The notes beneath the pieces were generated by a model that was not told the origin of the DNA, made no database searches, and saw only the letters and a list, made by a program, of their open reading frames with translations. A DNA stretch of 64,000 nucleotides from Myxococcus flavus (lineage in GTDB: Bacteria > Myxococcota > Myxococcia > Myxococcales > Myxococcaceae), in contig NZ_CP143624.1 in NCBI RefSeq assembly GCF_050038885.1, forward strand, positions 2,542,001-2,606,000, read 5' to 3'. The translations under genes were made by a program, and so were the position numbers. Position 1 is the stretch's first letter; each line of letters starts with the position of its first letter. Positions 34,931 to 43,974 of this stretch are shown piece by piece.

Positions 34931-36229
34931 ATGCGGAGACTCATCCCCCTGCTGTGTCTCGCCACCGCCTGCGCCGGACCGTCCGTGACGACGGTCCGGC
35001 CAGAGCCACCCGCGCCGGAAACGCCCACCGCGCCCGAGCCCCCGCCGGCGCCACCCGGCCCCTTCGCGCGTGAGCTGGCCCCGCTGCCCAAGCAACGGGT
35101 GAGGTCCACGGAAGGCCTCTTCACGGCCGAGGTCGAAGCCGTGGCCGCCCCCAGGCTGACGCGGCACGAAGGCTCCACGCGGCTGGAGATTCCCCTGGGC
35201 ACCGAGGCGCCACTGAGCTGCTTCGTGTACGAGCGCCCCATCGACGCGGCGGGCGCGGTGCTCGCGGTGGCGAAGGCGGCGCAGGGCCACCCGGGTGTCA
35301 CCGTGCGGAGCCTGGCGCCCACGGACGTCTCCGTCGTCGCGGGTGCGCCGGTGATGTTCGTGGACGTGGACTATGAGGTGGCCGCGTCCGGCGACAGCGT
35401 GAGCGCGGGCAGGCTGAAGCTGATGGTGAGCGCGAGCCCCGAGCTGCCGCTCCTGTGCGCCCATGACGAGCCCGGCTATGCGCGCACCTTCCACCGCGTC
35501 ACCACCGGACTGGCGTCCTCGCTCCAGGTGCCCGGCCGAGCCCGGACACCCGCGCCCCAGGAGGCGCTCCGGGTGCTGAAGCTGGATGGACGGCTCGCGG
35601 GCTTCGACTGGCGCACCGAGCGGAGCCTGGACGGAGGTGCGCGACGCTCGGAAGTCACCACCAGCCTGCTGCTGCCAGGGGCTGCCCACGGCCCGCGCGC
35701 GGAGGACCGCACCGTGACCACGGTCACGGATGGCACCGGGCAGTTGCAGGAGCAGCGTCACGCCCATGCCGAGAACGGCCAGCTCACGCTCCAGGTGACG
35801 CTCCGGCGCGAGCCACCCCCCAAGGCCGCACCGGGTGCGAAGGCAGGCGCACCCGCCCCACCCGGTACGACGACGTACCGCGCCGAGGGGCGCCTGGGCT
35901 CCCGCCGCGTGAAGGGCACCTTCACGTCGAAGCGAGGGATTGCCACGGAGGAGACCCTCCGCGCCGCCGTGCGCGACGAACTGCTCGCGAAGAAAGGGAC
36001 GGCAGAGGTGGTGCTCGACGTCTACCGCCCGGAGCAAGAGTCCCTGGCTCCCGTGGAGCTGGTGCTGCGTCGGACGCCCTCGGCCGGCCCGAGCGCCCTG
36101 ACGCTCACCGTTGGAGCGACGACCGAGGAAGCACGCGCGAGCCCGAACGGCGCGCTGGAGTGGACCTCACGCGCACTTCCCGAGGGTCAGCTCACCTCCG
36201 AGCTCGCCGACACCGAGCCGCCGTCCTGA
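34931..36229 (+). CDS. Lipoprotein of unknown function, Pro-rich N-terminus
   Basis: The 432-residue product has a lipobox (LATACAG), a Pro/Glu-rich spacer (about 22-50) and then a long beta-rich region with two Cys (LSCFVYERP, LLCAHDEPGY). A second Pro/Ala/Lys-rich segment near 297-315 splits the protein into two halves. No domain was recognised. It lies 35 bp downstream of the M16 pair and may be the last gene of that unit. The mature protein is probably on the outer membrane. Confidence 0.6.
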   Translation: MRRLIPLLCLATACAGPSVTTVRPEPPAPETPTAPEPPPAPPGPFARELAPLPKQRVRSTEGLFTAEVEAVAAPRLTRHEGSTRLEIPLGTEAPLSCFVYERPIDAAGAVLAVAKAAQGHPGVTVRSLAPTDVSVVAGAPVMFVDVDYEVAASGDSVSAGRLKLMVSASPELPLLCAHDEPGYARTFHRVTTGLASSLQVPGRARTPAPQEALRVLKLDGRLAGFDWRTERSLDGGARRSEVTTSLLLPGAAHGPRAEDRTVTTVTDGTGQLQEQRHAHAENGQLTLQVTLRREPPPKAAPGAKAGAPAPPGTTTYRAEGRLGSRRVKGTFTSKRGIATEETLRAAVRDELLAKKGTAEVVLDVYRPEQESLAPVELVLRRTPSAGPSALTLTVGATTEEARASPNGALEWTSRALPEGQLTSELADTEPPS

Positions 36230-36252
36230 CAATGCAACTGGAGAGAACTGCT

Positions 36253-36377
36253 CAGCCCTTGCGCGAGGGCCGCCTCACAGCCGAGGTCGTCCACGGCGTG
36301 CCTCCGCTCTGACGGTACGCCGATGGGGTCGGCGCAGCCCTTGCGCGAGGGCCGCCTCACAGCCGAGGTCATCCACG
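36253..36377 (+). repeat. 43-bp direct repeat, two copies 82 bp apart
   Basis: A 43-bp sequence starting CAGCCCTTGCGCGAGGGCCG is present at 36253-36295 and 36335-36377 with one mismatch (G at 36289 against A at 36371). It lies in the 290-bp gap between the lipoprotein gene and the convergent DUF2804 gene. Nothing else was recognised in the gap. Confidence 0.85.
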
Positions 36378-36519
36378 CTGCCCCACAACCCGCGCGATGC
36401 GCTGGGTCGAACGGAGCAATGGACGGCGCTCACTCCCGGATTCATCCACCCCGCCCTCTGGGGCCAGCGCAGGCGCGGGCCTCGCCTCGGCGCCCGCGTG
36501 ACGCCAGCGGGCCCTCACC

Positions 36520-37587
36520 TCACCACAGCATGTCCTGGTCCTCGGTGACGCCGGGCACGTTGGACAGCTCCAGCGTGCGGCTGCCCACGCGCACCGTGCC
36601 GTTGAAGAAGCCCACCGGCTGCGCGAAGTGGCTCACCACGAGGCGCAGGTTGCGCTCCTCGCGGTGCACGTGGAAGGGCTGGAAGCGCAGGTCCACCGCG
36701 CCATCCACCGTCACCAGCCGCCACGGCGCCATCAGCTCCTTCGCGTCGTACTCGAAGCGCGCGCGCTCCAGCGGATACAGCTTGTCCCCCAGCCACAGCG
36801 CGTTCTCGTTGGCGTCCGCGTTGCCCTCGTTGAAGCCTTCCACGAGGTTGATGCCCACCGGCGTGCCATCCGCGAGCCGTCCCGCCGCGAAGGCCCAGCG
36901 CCACGCGGTGTGCCGCGCCAGGTAGCCTTGCGTGTAGTCCATGCCGCCCACGCCCCCGTCCAACCGGAAGCGCTTCCCACCCGCCTCCAGGCTGCCGAAG
37001 GTGAGCAGGCCATTGCTCTTCATGGTGACGTTCACCAGCCCGTCACCTTCGACCGGCGCCACCACCGTGAGCGCGGGCGGCCCGCCGGCCACCAGCAGGT
37101 CGCCCTCCCACTGGAAGGACTGGAGGCTCCCGGTGCGCAGCCGGCTGACGTCCACCGACACCCGGTAGCGCTCGTCGTCCACGCCGCGCTGCACCGCCAG
37201 CCGTCCGCCCAGGGTCCGGAACGAGGCCTTGAGACCCTGTCCCGGCTTGTCGCCCAGCTCCACCATGGGGCCGGGCGTCCCCAGGAAGCTCACGTCACAC
37301 AGCGGCCGGCGCTCGCGCAGGTCCAGGGCCACCGCGAAGGCGCTCGACGTGTAGCCCAGGTCCACCACCGCGAAGAGAGCGGCGACCTCTGGCGTAGCCG
37401 CGAAGGTGTAGTGCCAGCGCTTGCGCTTCAGCAGGCGCGTGGCGCGGCCTGGAGCCCACTGCCCCTGCAGGCGAGGCAGGTCCACCTCGGGCAGCTCACC
37501 CTGGTAGGTACCGAATCGGGGCTCCCCCCCGGAGGTGGCCACGGAGGCTGGCGCGGGAGGGAACAAGGCGTCTCGCTCTGGCTTCAT
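36520..37587 (-). CDS. DUF2804 family protein
   Basis: The 355-residue product matches the DUF2804 layout: GTYQGELPEVDL start, WHYTFAATPEVAALFAVVDLGYTSSAF, then TAWRWAFAAG, INLVEGFN...ENALW and a final QPVGFFNGTVRVG...VTEDQDMLW. DUF2804 proteins are lipocalin-like beta structures of unknown function, without signal peptide here. The gene sits 127 bp downstream of the ABC permease gene on the same strand, so cotranscription with the exporter operon is possible. Start is an ATG at 37587. Confidence 0.85.
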   Translation of the reverse strand: MKPERDALFPPAPASVATSGGEPRFGTYQGELPEVDLPRLQGQWAPGRATRLLKRKRWHYTFAATPEVAALFAVVDLGYTSSAFAVALDLRERRPLCDVSFLGTPGPMVELGDKPGQGLKASFRTLGGRLAVQRGVDDERYRVSVDVSRLRTGSLQSFQWEGDLLVAGGPPALTVVAPVEGDGLVNVTMKSNGLLTFGSLEAGGKRFRLDGGVGGMDYTQGYLARHTAWRWAFAAGRLADGTPVGINLVEGFNEGNADANENALWLGDKLYPLERARFEYDAKELMAPWRLVTVDGAVDLRFQPFHVHREERNLRLVVSHFAQPVGFFNGTVRVGSRTLELSNVPGVTEDQDMLW

Positions 37588-37714
37588 CTGGCCCCATTGG
37601 AAGGCAAAGGCGCGTGGCTGTCATGTCAGGCCACCGCCCAAGTGCCACCCGCCGACAGTGGCACCTGGGAGGTTGTGTGGAGCGTAACGCAACGGCGGCG
37701 CGCCGGGGGCCCCG

Positions 37715-38887
37715 TCAGCCCCGGCCGAAGACGATGCGCTCCTGGGTCAACAAACGGCTGGTGATGGCCAGCGACAGCACCGTGAGCAGGAGGCTGGACG
37801 CCGCGGCGATGAGGAAGGGCAGCGCCCCCAGCGGCTCTCCGCGCATCACCTCGCCCGCGAGCACCTCCTGGCCCAGCACCGGCACCGCGAACATCCACAG
37901 CTTCGGCTGGAGCGGCGACAGGGCCAGCACCATGCCCGGCATCATGGGCACCACCATCAGGAGGGACAGGTACGTCTGCGCCTCCTTGAAGGAGCGTGCA
38001 TAGGTGGACACCCACAGCTGCACGGCCGAGACGGCCAGGGCCAGCGGCAGCACCGCGACGGCCATGCCCAGGGCGGCGGGCGCGTCGAAGCGGGCCTTCA
38101 CGCCCAGGTCCTCCAGCGGCACGCGCCGCACCACCAGCAGGTAGGCCACCAGGGTAATCAACACCGCCGCGACGGCCATGACCACCGTGGCCAGCCACTT
38201 GCCCGTCACCACCGCGCCGCGAGGGGCCGGGTTGAGGAGCAGGGGCTCCAGCGAGCCGCGCTCGCGCTCACCGGCCATGGCGTCGCTGGCCACCTGCATG
38301 CCGCCCGCGAAGGCGGCGATGACGAGGAAGAGCGGCACCATGTTGAGCAGGCCCGCCGCGGTGCGCTCCGGCGTGGACAGGTCCGCCTCCTGCACCCGCA
38401 CGGGCGTGGCCAGCTCCGGCGCGATGCCGCGCGCGTAGAGGCGCTGGTTGCCCAGGAGCTCCGCGTAGGCCTCCAGCAGCCGCCGCGCGCGCAGCACCGA
38501 CTGGCGCGCGGACTGGCGCGAGGTGTCCACCACGAGCTGCACCTCGGCGGTGCGCCCGGCGGAGTACGCTTCGGCGTAGTCGTCCGGCACCACCAGCACC
38601 GCGTCCAGCGAGCCCGCCCGGATGCGCGCCTCGTAGTCCTCCGGCGCCTCTTCCAGCTGCGCCCCGTAGCGCTCCAGGAAGGCCATCAGGCTGGGGGCAT
38701 GCTCGCGCCCCACCACCGGCAGCGCCAACGGCCGGTCCTGCCGGTACCAGGAGGCCAGCATGTTGAACATCACCATGAACACGACGGGGCCAATCAGCGG
38801 CCACGCCAGCGAAGTGAGCACCGAGCGCCGGTCGCGCAGGTGGTCCTTCAGCTCCTTGCGGAAGACGGAGAAGGACAGCCCCTTCAT
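37715..38887 (-). CDS. ABC-2 type exporter permease (NatB-like)
   Basis: The 390-residue protein has an N-terminal helix, a large periplasmic loop (about 50-175; YEARIRAGSLDAVLVVPDDY) and five further helices, with the conserved AGERERGSLEPLLLNPAPR segment after helix 2. This is the layout of NatB, the sodium-exporting ABC permease, and of related exporters with unknown cargo. Its start overlaps the ATPase stop (ATGA), so the two subunits are coupled. It is the last gene of a three-gene minus-strand unit beginning with an alpha/beta-hydrolase lipoprotein. Confidence 0.9.
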   Translation of the reverse strand: MKGLSFSVFRKELKDHLRDRRSVLTSLAWPLIGPVVFMVMFNMLASWYRQDRPLALPVVGREHAPSLMAFLERYGAQLEEAPEDYEARIRAGSLDAVLVVPDDYAEAYSAGRTAEVQLVVDTSRQSARQSVLRARRLLEAYAELLGNQRLYARGIAPELATPVRVQEADLSTPERTAAGLLNMVPLFLVIAAFAGGMQVASDAMAGERERGSLEPLLLNPAPRGAVVTGKWLATVVMAVAAVLITLVAYLLVVRRVPLEDLGVKARFDAPAALGMAVAVLPLALAVSAVQLWVSTYARSFKEAQTYLSLLMVVPMMPGMVLALSPLQPKLWMFAVPVLGQEVLAGEVMRGEPLGALPFLIAAASSLLLTVLSLAITSRLLTQERIVFGRG

Positions 38888-39621
38888 TGCATCAGCCCCT
38901 GGTCCGTGCCGATGGTGGCCACGAAGGCCTCCTCCAGGCTGTCCTTGCCGGTGCTCGCGCGCAGCGCGTCCGGCGTGCCGTCCGCCACCACCCGCCCGTT
39001 CGCCACCACGACGATGCGGTCACACAGCGCCGCCACCTCCTGCATGACGTGGCTGGAGAACACCACGCACCGGCCTTCGTCCTTCAGCCGCCGCAGCAGG
39101 GTGCGCACCGCGCGCGTGCTCATGACATCCAGCCCGTTGGTGGGCTCGTCCAGCAGCACATTGCGAGGCCCGTGCACCAGCGCCCGCGCCATGGCCACCT
39201 TCACGCGCTGGCCCTGGCTGAAGCCCTCCGTGCGGCGGTCGGCGATGTCCCGCATGTCCAGCAGGTCCAGCAGCTCGTCCACGCGCTTGTCCAGCGCGGC
39301 GCCGGACAGGCCGTGCAGCTCGCCGAAGTAGCGCGCGTGCTCGCGGGCGGTGAGGCGCGGGTAGAGGCCGCGCGCGTCCGGCAGCACGCCCAGCGCCCGC
39401 CGGGCCTCCTCGGGCCGCTGCACCACGTCCACGCCGTCCACCAGCGCGGTGCCGCGGTCCGGCTTCACCAGCGTGTAGAGCATGCGCATCGTCGTCGTCT
39501 TGCCCGCGCCATTGGGCCCCAGCAGGCCGGTGATGACGCCGTCCTCCGCGGTGAATGACACGTCCTCCACGGCCGTCACCGTCTTGCCGAAGCGCTTGTG
39601 CAGGTTCCTGGCTTCAATCAT
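38884..39621 (-). CDS. ABC transporter ATPase (NatA-like)
   Basis: The 245-residue ATPase has Walker A GPNGAGKTT (near 36-44), a signature FSQGQ instead of LSGGQ, Walker B VLLDEP with NGLD, and the switch His in SSHVMQE. It pairs with the NatB-like permease encoded next (4-bp overlap). Together they should drive export of ions or a small molecule. It starts 13 bp after the stop of the hydrolase gene. The changed signature is still seen in working NatA-type proteins. Confidence 0.93.
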   Translation of the reverse strand: MIEARNLHKRFGKTVTAVEDVSFTAEDGVITGLLGPNGAGKTTTMRMLYTLVKPDRGTALVDGVDVVQRPEEARRALGVLPDARGLYPRLTAREHARYFGELHGLSGAALDKRVDELLDLLDMRDIADRRTEGFSQGQRVKVAMARALVHGPRNVLLDEPTNGLDVMSTRAVRTLLRRLKDEGRCVVFSSHVMQEVAALCDRIVVVANGRVVADGTPDALRASTGKDSLEEAFVATIGTDQGLMQ

Positions 39622-39634
39622 GTCGCGCGTGTCC

Positions 39635-41173
39635 TCAGGGAACAGGGCCAGCGAAGGAGGTGAAGAAGGGAGGACGGGTGAGCTTGCTGCCGCACGCGGG
39701 CGACAATCCCTCCACGCGCCCCTGGGTCAGCAGGTCCAGCATCAGCGTGCGCGCGCAGTCCGCGCCAATCGTGTTGTGGCCCACGCCGGGCACCACCACG
39801 TGCAGGCTGTTGGAGAGCGTGCGCTTCGCCTCCTCGGCCCAGGCCGGAGGCGTCACCGGGTCCAGCTCTCCCGAGAGCAGCAGCGTGGGCACCGACGACA
39901 CCACCGGCTCCCGGTAGTCCCGAGGCAGCGTCGCGCGCGGCCAGTCCGAGCAGATGGAGAGCACTTCCTTGCCCAGGGTCGGACCGAACCAGGTGCCCTG
40001 CGACTCGCGCACCACCGCGGCCTCGTCGAAGAAGGGCGCGTCCTCCGCGCACACGACGGCGAAGTACAGCCCCTGGCTCACCGTGCGCCCCATGTTCTCC
40101 GACAGGCCCACGCTGAGCGCGACGAAGGGGGCCCAGTCTCCCTGCGTGGCCCGGTCCAGCATCAACGGCACCAGGGAGGACACCTCCGGGCTGTAGAGCT
40201 GGGCGAAGAGCTGCGCCAGGAAGACGCGGCGCGAGAGGGCGACCTCCTCCATCACCCCGGTGCGTGGGTGCGCCACCTTCGTGCGCGCGGGCTCGGCCTC
40301 CAGCGCCTTCAGCAACGCCTCCGTCCGGGCGCGCAGGTCCGGGTACGCCTTGGCGCACGCCGCGTCCGCCGCGCAGTTCGCCAGCAGCCGGTCCAGCGCC
40401 TGCTGCGCGTCGCGGGGCGCGTACAGCGGCAGGTACAGCCCCATGGGCGCCACGCCGTCCAGGATGGCGGTCCGCACGCGCTCCGGGTACTGCCGCATGT
40501 ACACCAGCGCCGCGCGCGTGCCGTAGGACACGCCCCAGAGGTTGAGCTTCTCGTAGCCCAGCGCCTCGCGGACCTCGTCCAGGTCATCCATGGCGATGGG
40601 CGTGGTGTAGTGGCGCACGTCCGCGTCCCAGCCCTCGCGGCACTTGCGCAGCTCCGCCGCCGCGTCGCCTTCATCGAGGCGCGCCGACAGGCGCTCTTCC
40701 GGCGAGTCCGTCTTGCAGTTCAGCGGGTTCGAGTCCCCCGTGCCCCGCTGGTCCACCAGCACGATGTCGCGCTTGCGGCGGATGCGCTCCACCGCCATCA
40801 GCACCTGCGTCGAGCGCGACGCCGCCTGGCCCGGCCCTCCCGCCAGCAGCACCAGCGGGTCCGGCTGCGGCTGCGCCGCCAGCGCCGGCACCACCACCAC
40901 GCGCAGGGGAATCTTGCGGCCCGTGCGAGCGGCCCGGTCCTCGAAGACCTCGTAGGTGCCGCACTGGGCCTGCGTGGCCAGCCCTTCGAGCCGGCAGGGC
41001 TTCAGCGACAGCGTCCGCCGCTCCGCGGGGTCCTGCCCTCCTTTCGAGCAGGACACGGACGCCGCGGCCAGGAGGGCCAGCACCAGGGCACGCCAGGGAG
41101 GAAGATGGGAGGAGATGTGTGCACGAGCCCCAGACACGGGTGCCTCCAGCCAGGTACGAGAGGCCTGCCACAT
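39635..41173 (-). CDS. Lipoprotein S33-type alpha/beta-hydrolase (TAP-like)
   Basis: With the ATG at 41173 the protein has 512 residues and a lipoprotein signal (AAASVSCSKG). The hydrolase fold shows GGPGQA for the oxyanion hole, the nucleophile in GVSYGTRAAL, a late Asp in LSGELDPVTPP and a late His in PGVGHNT. The C-terminal TAP-like part and the helical cap fit tripeptidyl or prolyl aminopeptidases of family S33. The ABC exporter genes follow by 13 bp, so the unit may process and export, or hydrolyse and detoxify, one compound. Longer starts upstream are possible but spoil the signal peptide. Confidence 0.87.
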   Translation of the reverse strand: MWQASRTWLEAPVSGARAHISSHLPPWRALVLALLAAASVSCSKGGQDPAERRTLSLKPCRLEGLATQAQCGTYEVFEDRAARTGRKIPLRVVVVPALAAQPQPDPLVLLAGGPGQAASRSTQVLMAVERIRRKRDIVLVDQRGTGDSNPLNCKTDSPEERLSARLDEGDAAAELRKCREGWDADVRHYTTPIAMDDLDEVREALGYEKLNLWGVSYGTRAALVYMRQYPERVRTAILDGVAPMGLYLPLYAPRDAQQALDRLLANCAADAACAKAYPDLRARTEALLKALEAEPARTKVAHPRTGVMEEVALSRRVFLAQLFAQLYSPEVSSLVPLMLDRATQGDWAPFVALSVGLSENMGRTVSQGLYFAVVCAEDAPFFDEAAVVRESQGTWFGPTLGKEVLSICSDWPRATLPRDYREPVVSSVPTLLLSGELDPVTPPAWAEEAKRTLSNSLHVVVPGVGHNTIGADCARTLMLDLLTQGRVEGLSPACGSKLTRPPFFTSFAGPVP

Positions 41174-41265
41174 ACCACCCACATCCTGCCCGGGTATATC
41201 CGCCCCCCTCGGCGGAGGCGGCGGATTGAATCCCACGCCGGAAGGGGTCGTCCGGTGATACGCCC

Positions 41266-42108
41266 ATGCCCACCATGAAACGCGCCCTTCTCGTCCTGGC
41301 CGTCCTTGGACTCTCCACCCTCAGTGGCTGCGCCACCCTTCAGAACATGCTGAAGGGGGCGTTCAAGAAGCCCACCCTCTCCTTCAAGACGGCGCGGCTC
41401 TCGGACGCCTCGCTGTCCGACGCCACCATCGACCTGGTCTACGAGCTGAACAACCCCAACGGCTTCGGGCTCAACCTGGCCGAGGTGGACTACGCCTTCT
41501 TCGTGGAGGGCAAGCAGGTGGTGGCCGGCAAGCCGCGCTCGGGCCTGTCGCTCAAGGCCAACGGCAAGAGCGAGCTCGTCTTCCCCGCCAACGTGAAGTT
41601 CGCGGACATCGTCCCCGTGCTGGAGACGTTCCTCAACAAGGACAAGGCCGCCTTCAAGGCCCAGGGCACCCTGGGCGTGAAGACGCCCATCGGCGTGCTG
41701 AGCTTCCCGCTGGAGAAGGAAGGCACCTTCGAGGTCCCCAAGATTCCGAAGGTCTCCTTCCAGGCGCCTCGCATCAAGAACATCAGCCTCTCCGGCGCCA
41801 CCGTGGAGTTCCCCCTGTCGATTACGAACCGCAACAGCTTCCCGCTGCCGGTGTCAGGCATCACCGGCGCGCTCAAGGTGGCGGGCGCGGATGTGGGCAC
41901 GCTGTCCACTGGCAACCTGGGCAAGCTGGACGGCAGCGGGACGAAGGAGGTCACCCTGCCGCTCACCATCAACTTCGCCCGCGCGGCGAACGCGGCCCTC
42001 GCCCTGCGCTCGGGCGGCAATGCGCAGGTTCGCCTGGATGGCAAGCTGACCTCGGAATCCCAGAGTGTTCCCCTGAGCCTCAATCAGCTCCTCAATTTCG
42101 TTAAGTGA
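41266..42108 (+). CDS. LEA14/WHy-domain lipoprotein
   Basis: The 280-residue product has a lipobox (TLSGCAT) and two repeats of the LEA14/WHy beta-sandwich (about 35-150 and 160-280; DATIDLVYELNNPNGFGLNLAEVDYAFFVEGK and GATVEFPLSITNRNSFPLPVSGI). WHy domains occur in desiccation-related proteins and in bacterial lipoproteins. The ATG at 41275 fits the signal peptide as well as the one at 41266. It is divergent from the hydrolase gene, 92 bp apart. Confidence 0.88.
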   Translation: MPTMKRALLVLAVLGLSTLSGCATLQNMLKGAFKKPTLSFKTARLSDASLSDATIDLVYELNNPNGFGLNLAEVDYAFFVEGKQVVAGKPRSGLSLKANGKSELVFPANVKFADIVPVLETFLNKDKAAFKAQGTLGVKTPIGVLSFPLEKEGTFEVPKIPKVSFQAPRIKNISLSGATVEFPLSITNRNSFPLPVSGITGALKVAGADVGTLSTGNLGKLDGSGTKEVTLPLTINFARAANAALALRSGGNAQVRLDGKLTSESQSVPLSLNQLLNFVK

Positions 42109-42214
42109 CGCCTGCCTGCACTGCGGGCGGGGGGAACTGAACACAGGGTTGTCCCAGGGCGCCCCAGACGTTACGGTGGGGCGTCCTTGCCGCTTTTCCA
42201 AGGTCCAGACACCC

Positions 42215-42607
42215 ATGCGTCGCATCCTCTTCAAGTCCAAAATCCACCGTGCCACCGTGACCCAGGCAGACCTGGACTACGAGGGGTCCGTCACCATCGA
42301 CCGCGACCTGCTGCGCGCCGCGGACATCGTGGAGAACGAGAAGGTCGCGATCTGGAACGTCACCCAGGGCACGCGCCTGGAGACCTACGCGCTGGAGGGT
42401 GAGGCCGGCAGCGGCGTCATCTGCATCAACGGCGCGGCGGCGCACCTGAACAAGCCGGGCGACCTGGTCATCCTGGCCACCTTCGCGGAAGTGGAGGAGG
42501 CGGAGGTCGCGAGCTGGAAGCCCACCGTGGTGTTCGTGGACAAGGACAACCGCATCGTCCCCGGGCAGACGACGGAGATTCCGGGCCCGCAGCGCCGTTC
42601 GGCCTGA
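42215..42607 (+). CDS. panD: Aspartate 1-decarboxylase
   Basis: The 130-residue protein matches PanD along its length. The pro-enzyme self-cleaves at Gly24-Ser25 (YEGSVTID), giving the pyruvoyl group on Ser25. Arg and Tyr residues of the active site are in ENEKVAIWNV and RLETYAL, and the GSGVICINGAAAHL segment is present. It makes beta-alanine for pantothenate and CoA. Upstream in-frame codons to 42149 look non-coding. It stands alone here, without panB or panC next to it. Confidence 0.97.
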   Translation: MRRILFKSKIHRATVTQADLDYEGSVTIDRDLLRAADIVENEKVAIWNVTQGTRLETYALEGEAGSGVICINGAAAHLNKPGDLVILATFAEVEEAEVASWKPTVVFVDKDNRIVPGQTTEIPGPQRRSA

Positions 42608-42714
42608 GGCCCTGAGCGGCCGTCCCTGCGGCTGCTTTGCCCCATCGAGCGCCTTTTGCCATGCTCCCCCCTTCCTTAAAGGTTGGGGCTGTGAGCTCCG
42701 GAGGAGTCGAAACG

Positions 42715-43155
42715 ATGAGGCAGTCGTGGTTGGGCGCCTGCGCGCTCTCGCTGGTGCTTTCGGGGTGTACGGGCACGGGGGCCTTCCGACCGGACCCGAA
42801 CAACGACGACCCGCTCTACGGGGTCATCCCCGTGGTGAAGGCGCCTCCGAAGAACCGGTGCGAGGAGCTGCCCGCCTCCGTGCGCACCTCCTGCGACGAA
42901 GCCCTGTACCTGGCCACCGAGTACACCCGCCGGCTGTCGGTGGGTGACGAGGTCTGCCTCGAGGGCGGGTACGGCGAGGAGCCCGGCGCCGCGTGCAAGG
43001 CGCGCGCGGCCATCATCGACACGTCGCCCAACCAGGTGAAGCTGGAGGTGCGCGGGCCCAAGCCGGACTCGCGCTGGTTCAACGTGGAGATGCGGCACGC
43101 CTGGTACGAGGAGGGCGCGCTGGTGGACCTCTACCTGGCCGAGCGGGGTTATTGA
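42715..43155 (+). CDS. Small lipoprotein of unknown function
   Basis: The ATG at 42715 with GGAGGA upstream gives 146 residues. The signal ends in SLVLSGCTG. The mature part has four further Cys (NRCEEL, TSCDEA, EVCLEG, AACKAR) that could pair, and a beta-rich C-terminal end (VKLEVRGPKPDSRWFNVEM). It precedes the EcsC-like gene by 3 bp and is likely cotranscribed with it. No family was recognised. Confidence 0.7.
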   Translation: MRQSWLGACALSLVLSGCTGTGAFRPDPNNDDPLYGVIPVVKAPPKNRCEELPASVRTSCDEALYLATEYTRRLSVGDEVCLEGGYGEEPGAACKARAAIIDTSPNQVKLEVRGPKPDSRWFNVEMRHAWYEEGALVDLYLAERGY

Positions 43156-43158
43156 GGA

Positions 43159-43791
43159 ATGGGGCTCTACGACAGCGTGGCCGAGCGGCTGGCCTTCATG
43201 AAGAAGATGACTCCGGCGGAGCTGAAGAAGCTCGGCTCGGCGCGGCTGTCGGACATCGTGCTGCAGGAGGTGGCGCGCTCGCGCGTGCGCATCGCCGCCC
43301 TGGAGAAGCGCTACCCGCAGGCGCCGCCGCGGGAGCTGGCCCAGCGCATCGTCGACGAGAAGAAGAACCTCGCCAGCATGGTGGGCGGGGTCAGCGGGGT
43401 GTTCGGCCTGGTGGCGCTGCCGGCGGACCTGCTCTTCATGGCGTACCTGCAAATCATCCTGCTCACGGACGTGGCCACCCTCTACAAGGTGAACCTCAAG
43501 ACAGAGCGGGCCCGCGGGGAGATGCTGGACCTGTTCGGCTATGCCAACGGCCTGGGGCCCCTGCACCGCGCGGGCCCCAAGGTGCTGGGGAAGCTGGCCG
43601 CCATGCTGCTGGAGAAGGGCGGCATGCACACGCTGGGGCGGGCCATGCCGCTGGTGGCCGCGCCCGTCACCGCCTACTTCAACAACCAGCACATCCAGAT
43701 GGTGGGCGAGCAGGCCGTGCGCTTCTACGAGGGCTTCGACAAGGCACACGCCAAGGCGAAGGCCCAGCGCAAGAAGGCCAGCGGCGCCTGA
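43159..43791 (+). CDS. EcsC-family-like protein
   Basis: The 210-residue product has the EcsC-type central region: a helix SMVGGVSGVFGLVALPADLLFMAYLQIILLTDVATLY, one or two membrane or amphipathic helices and a late GRAMPLVAAPVTAYFNNQHIQMVGEQA. EcsC-family proteins are poorly understood, often linked to the envelope or to secretion. It ends with a basic, Lys-rich tail. It follows the small lipoprotein gene by 3 bp. Confidence 0.75.
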   Translation: MGLYDSVAERLAFMKKMTPAELKKLGSARLSDIVLQEVARSRVRIAALEKRYPQAPPRELAQRIVDEKKNLASMVGGVSGVFGLVALPADLLFMAYLQIILLTDVATLYKVNLKTERARGEMLDLFGYANGLGPLHRAGPKVLGKLAAMLLEKGGMHTLGRAMPLVAAPVTAYFNNQHIQMVGEQAVRFYEGFDKAHAKAKAQRKKASGA

Positions 43792-43974
43792 CGGCCGCCC
43801 GCGGCCAGGGGGTGATCCACCGCCCCCCGCGATTTCGTTCGGTGGGTCCGATATGCCTTCCGTGCCTCGACGTTGATGCTCCCAGGCGGGCGAGAGCGCC
43901 CCCTGTGATGACGGGCTGTCAGGGTTTCCTCGAGCCGGAGGAGCCGTGACGCCCGAGAGACGGAGGCAACGAGG

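Noticed and set aside
39482..41278. 598-codon plus-strand frame opposite the S33 hydrolase
   Set aside because: Antisense mirror of a hydrolase with an intact catalytic triad.
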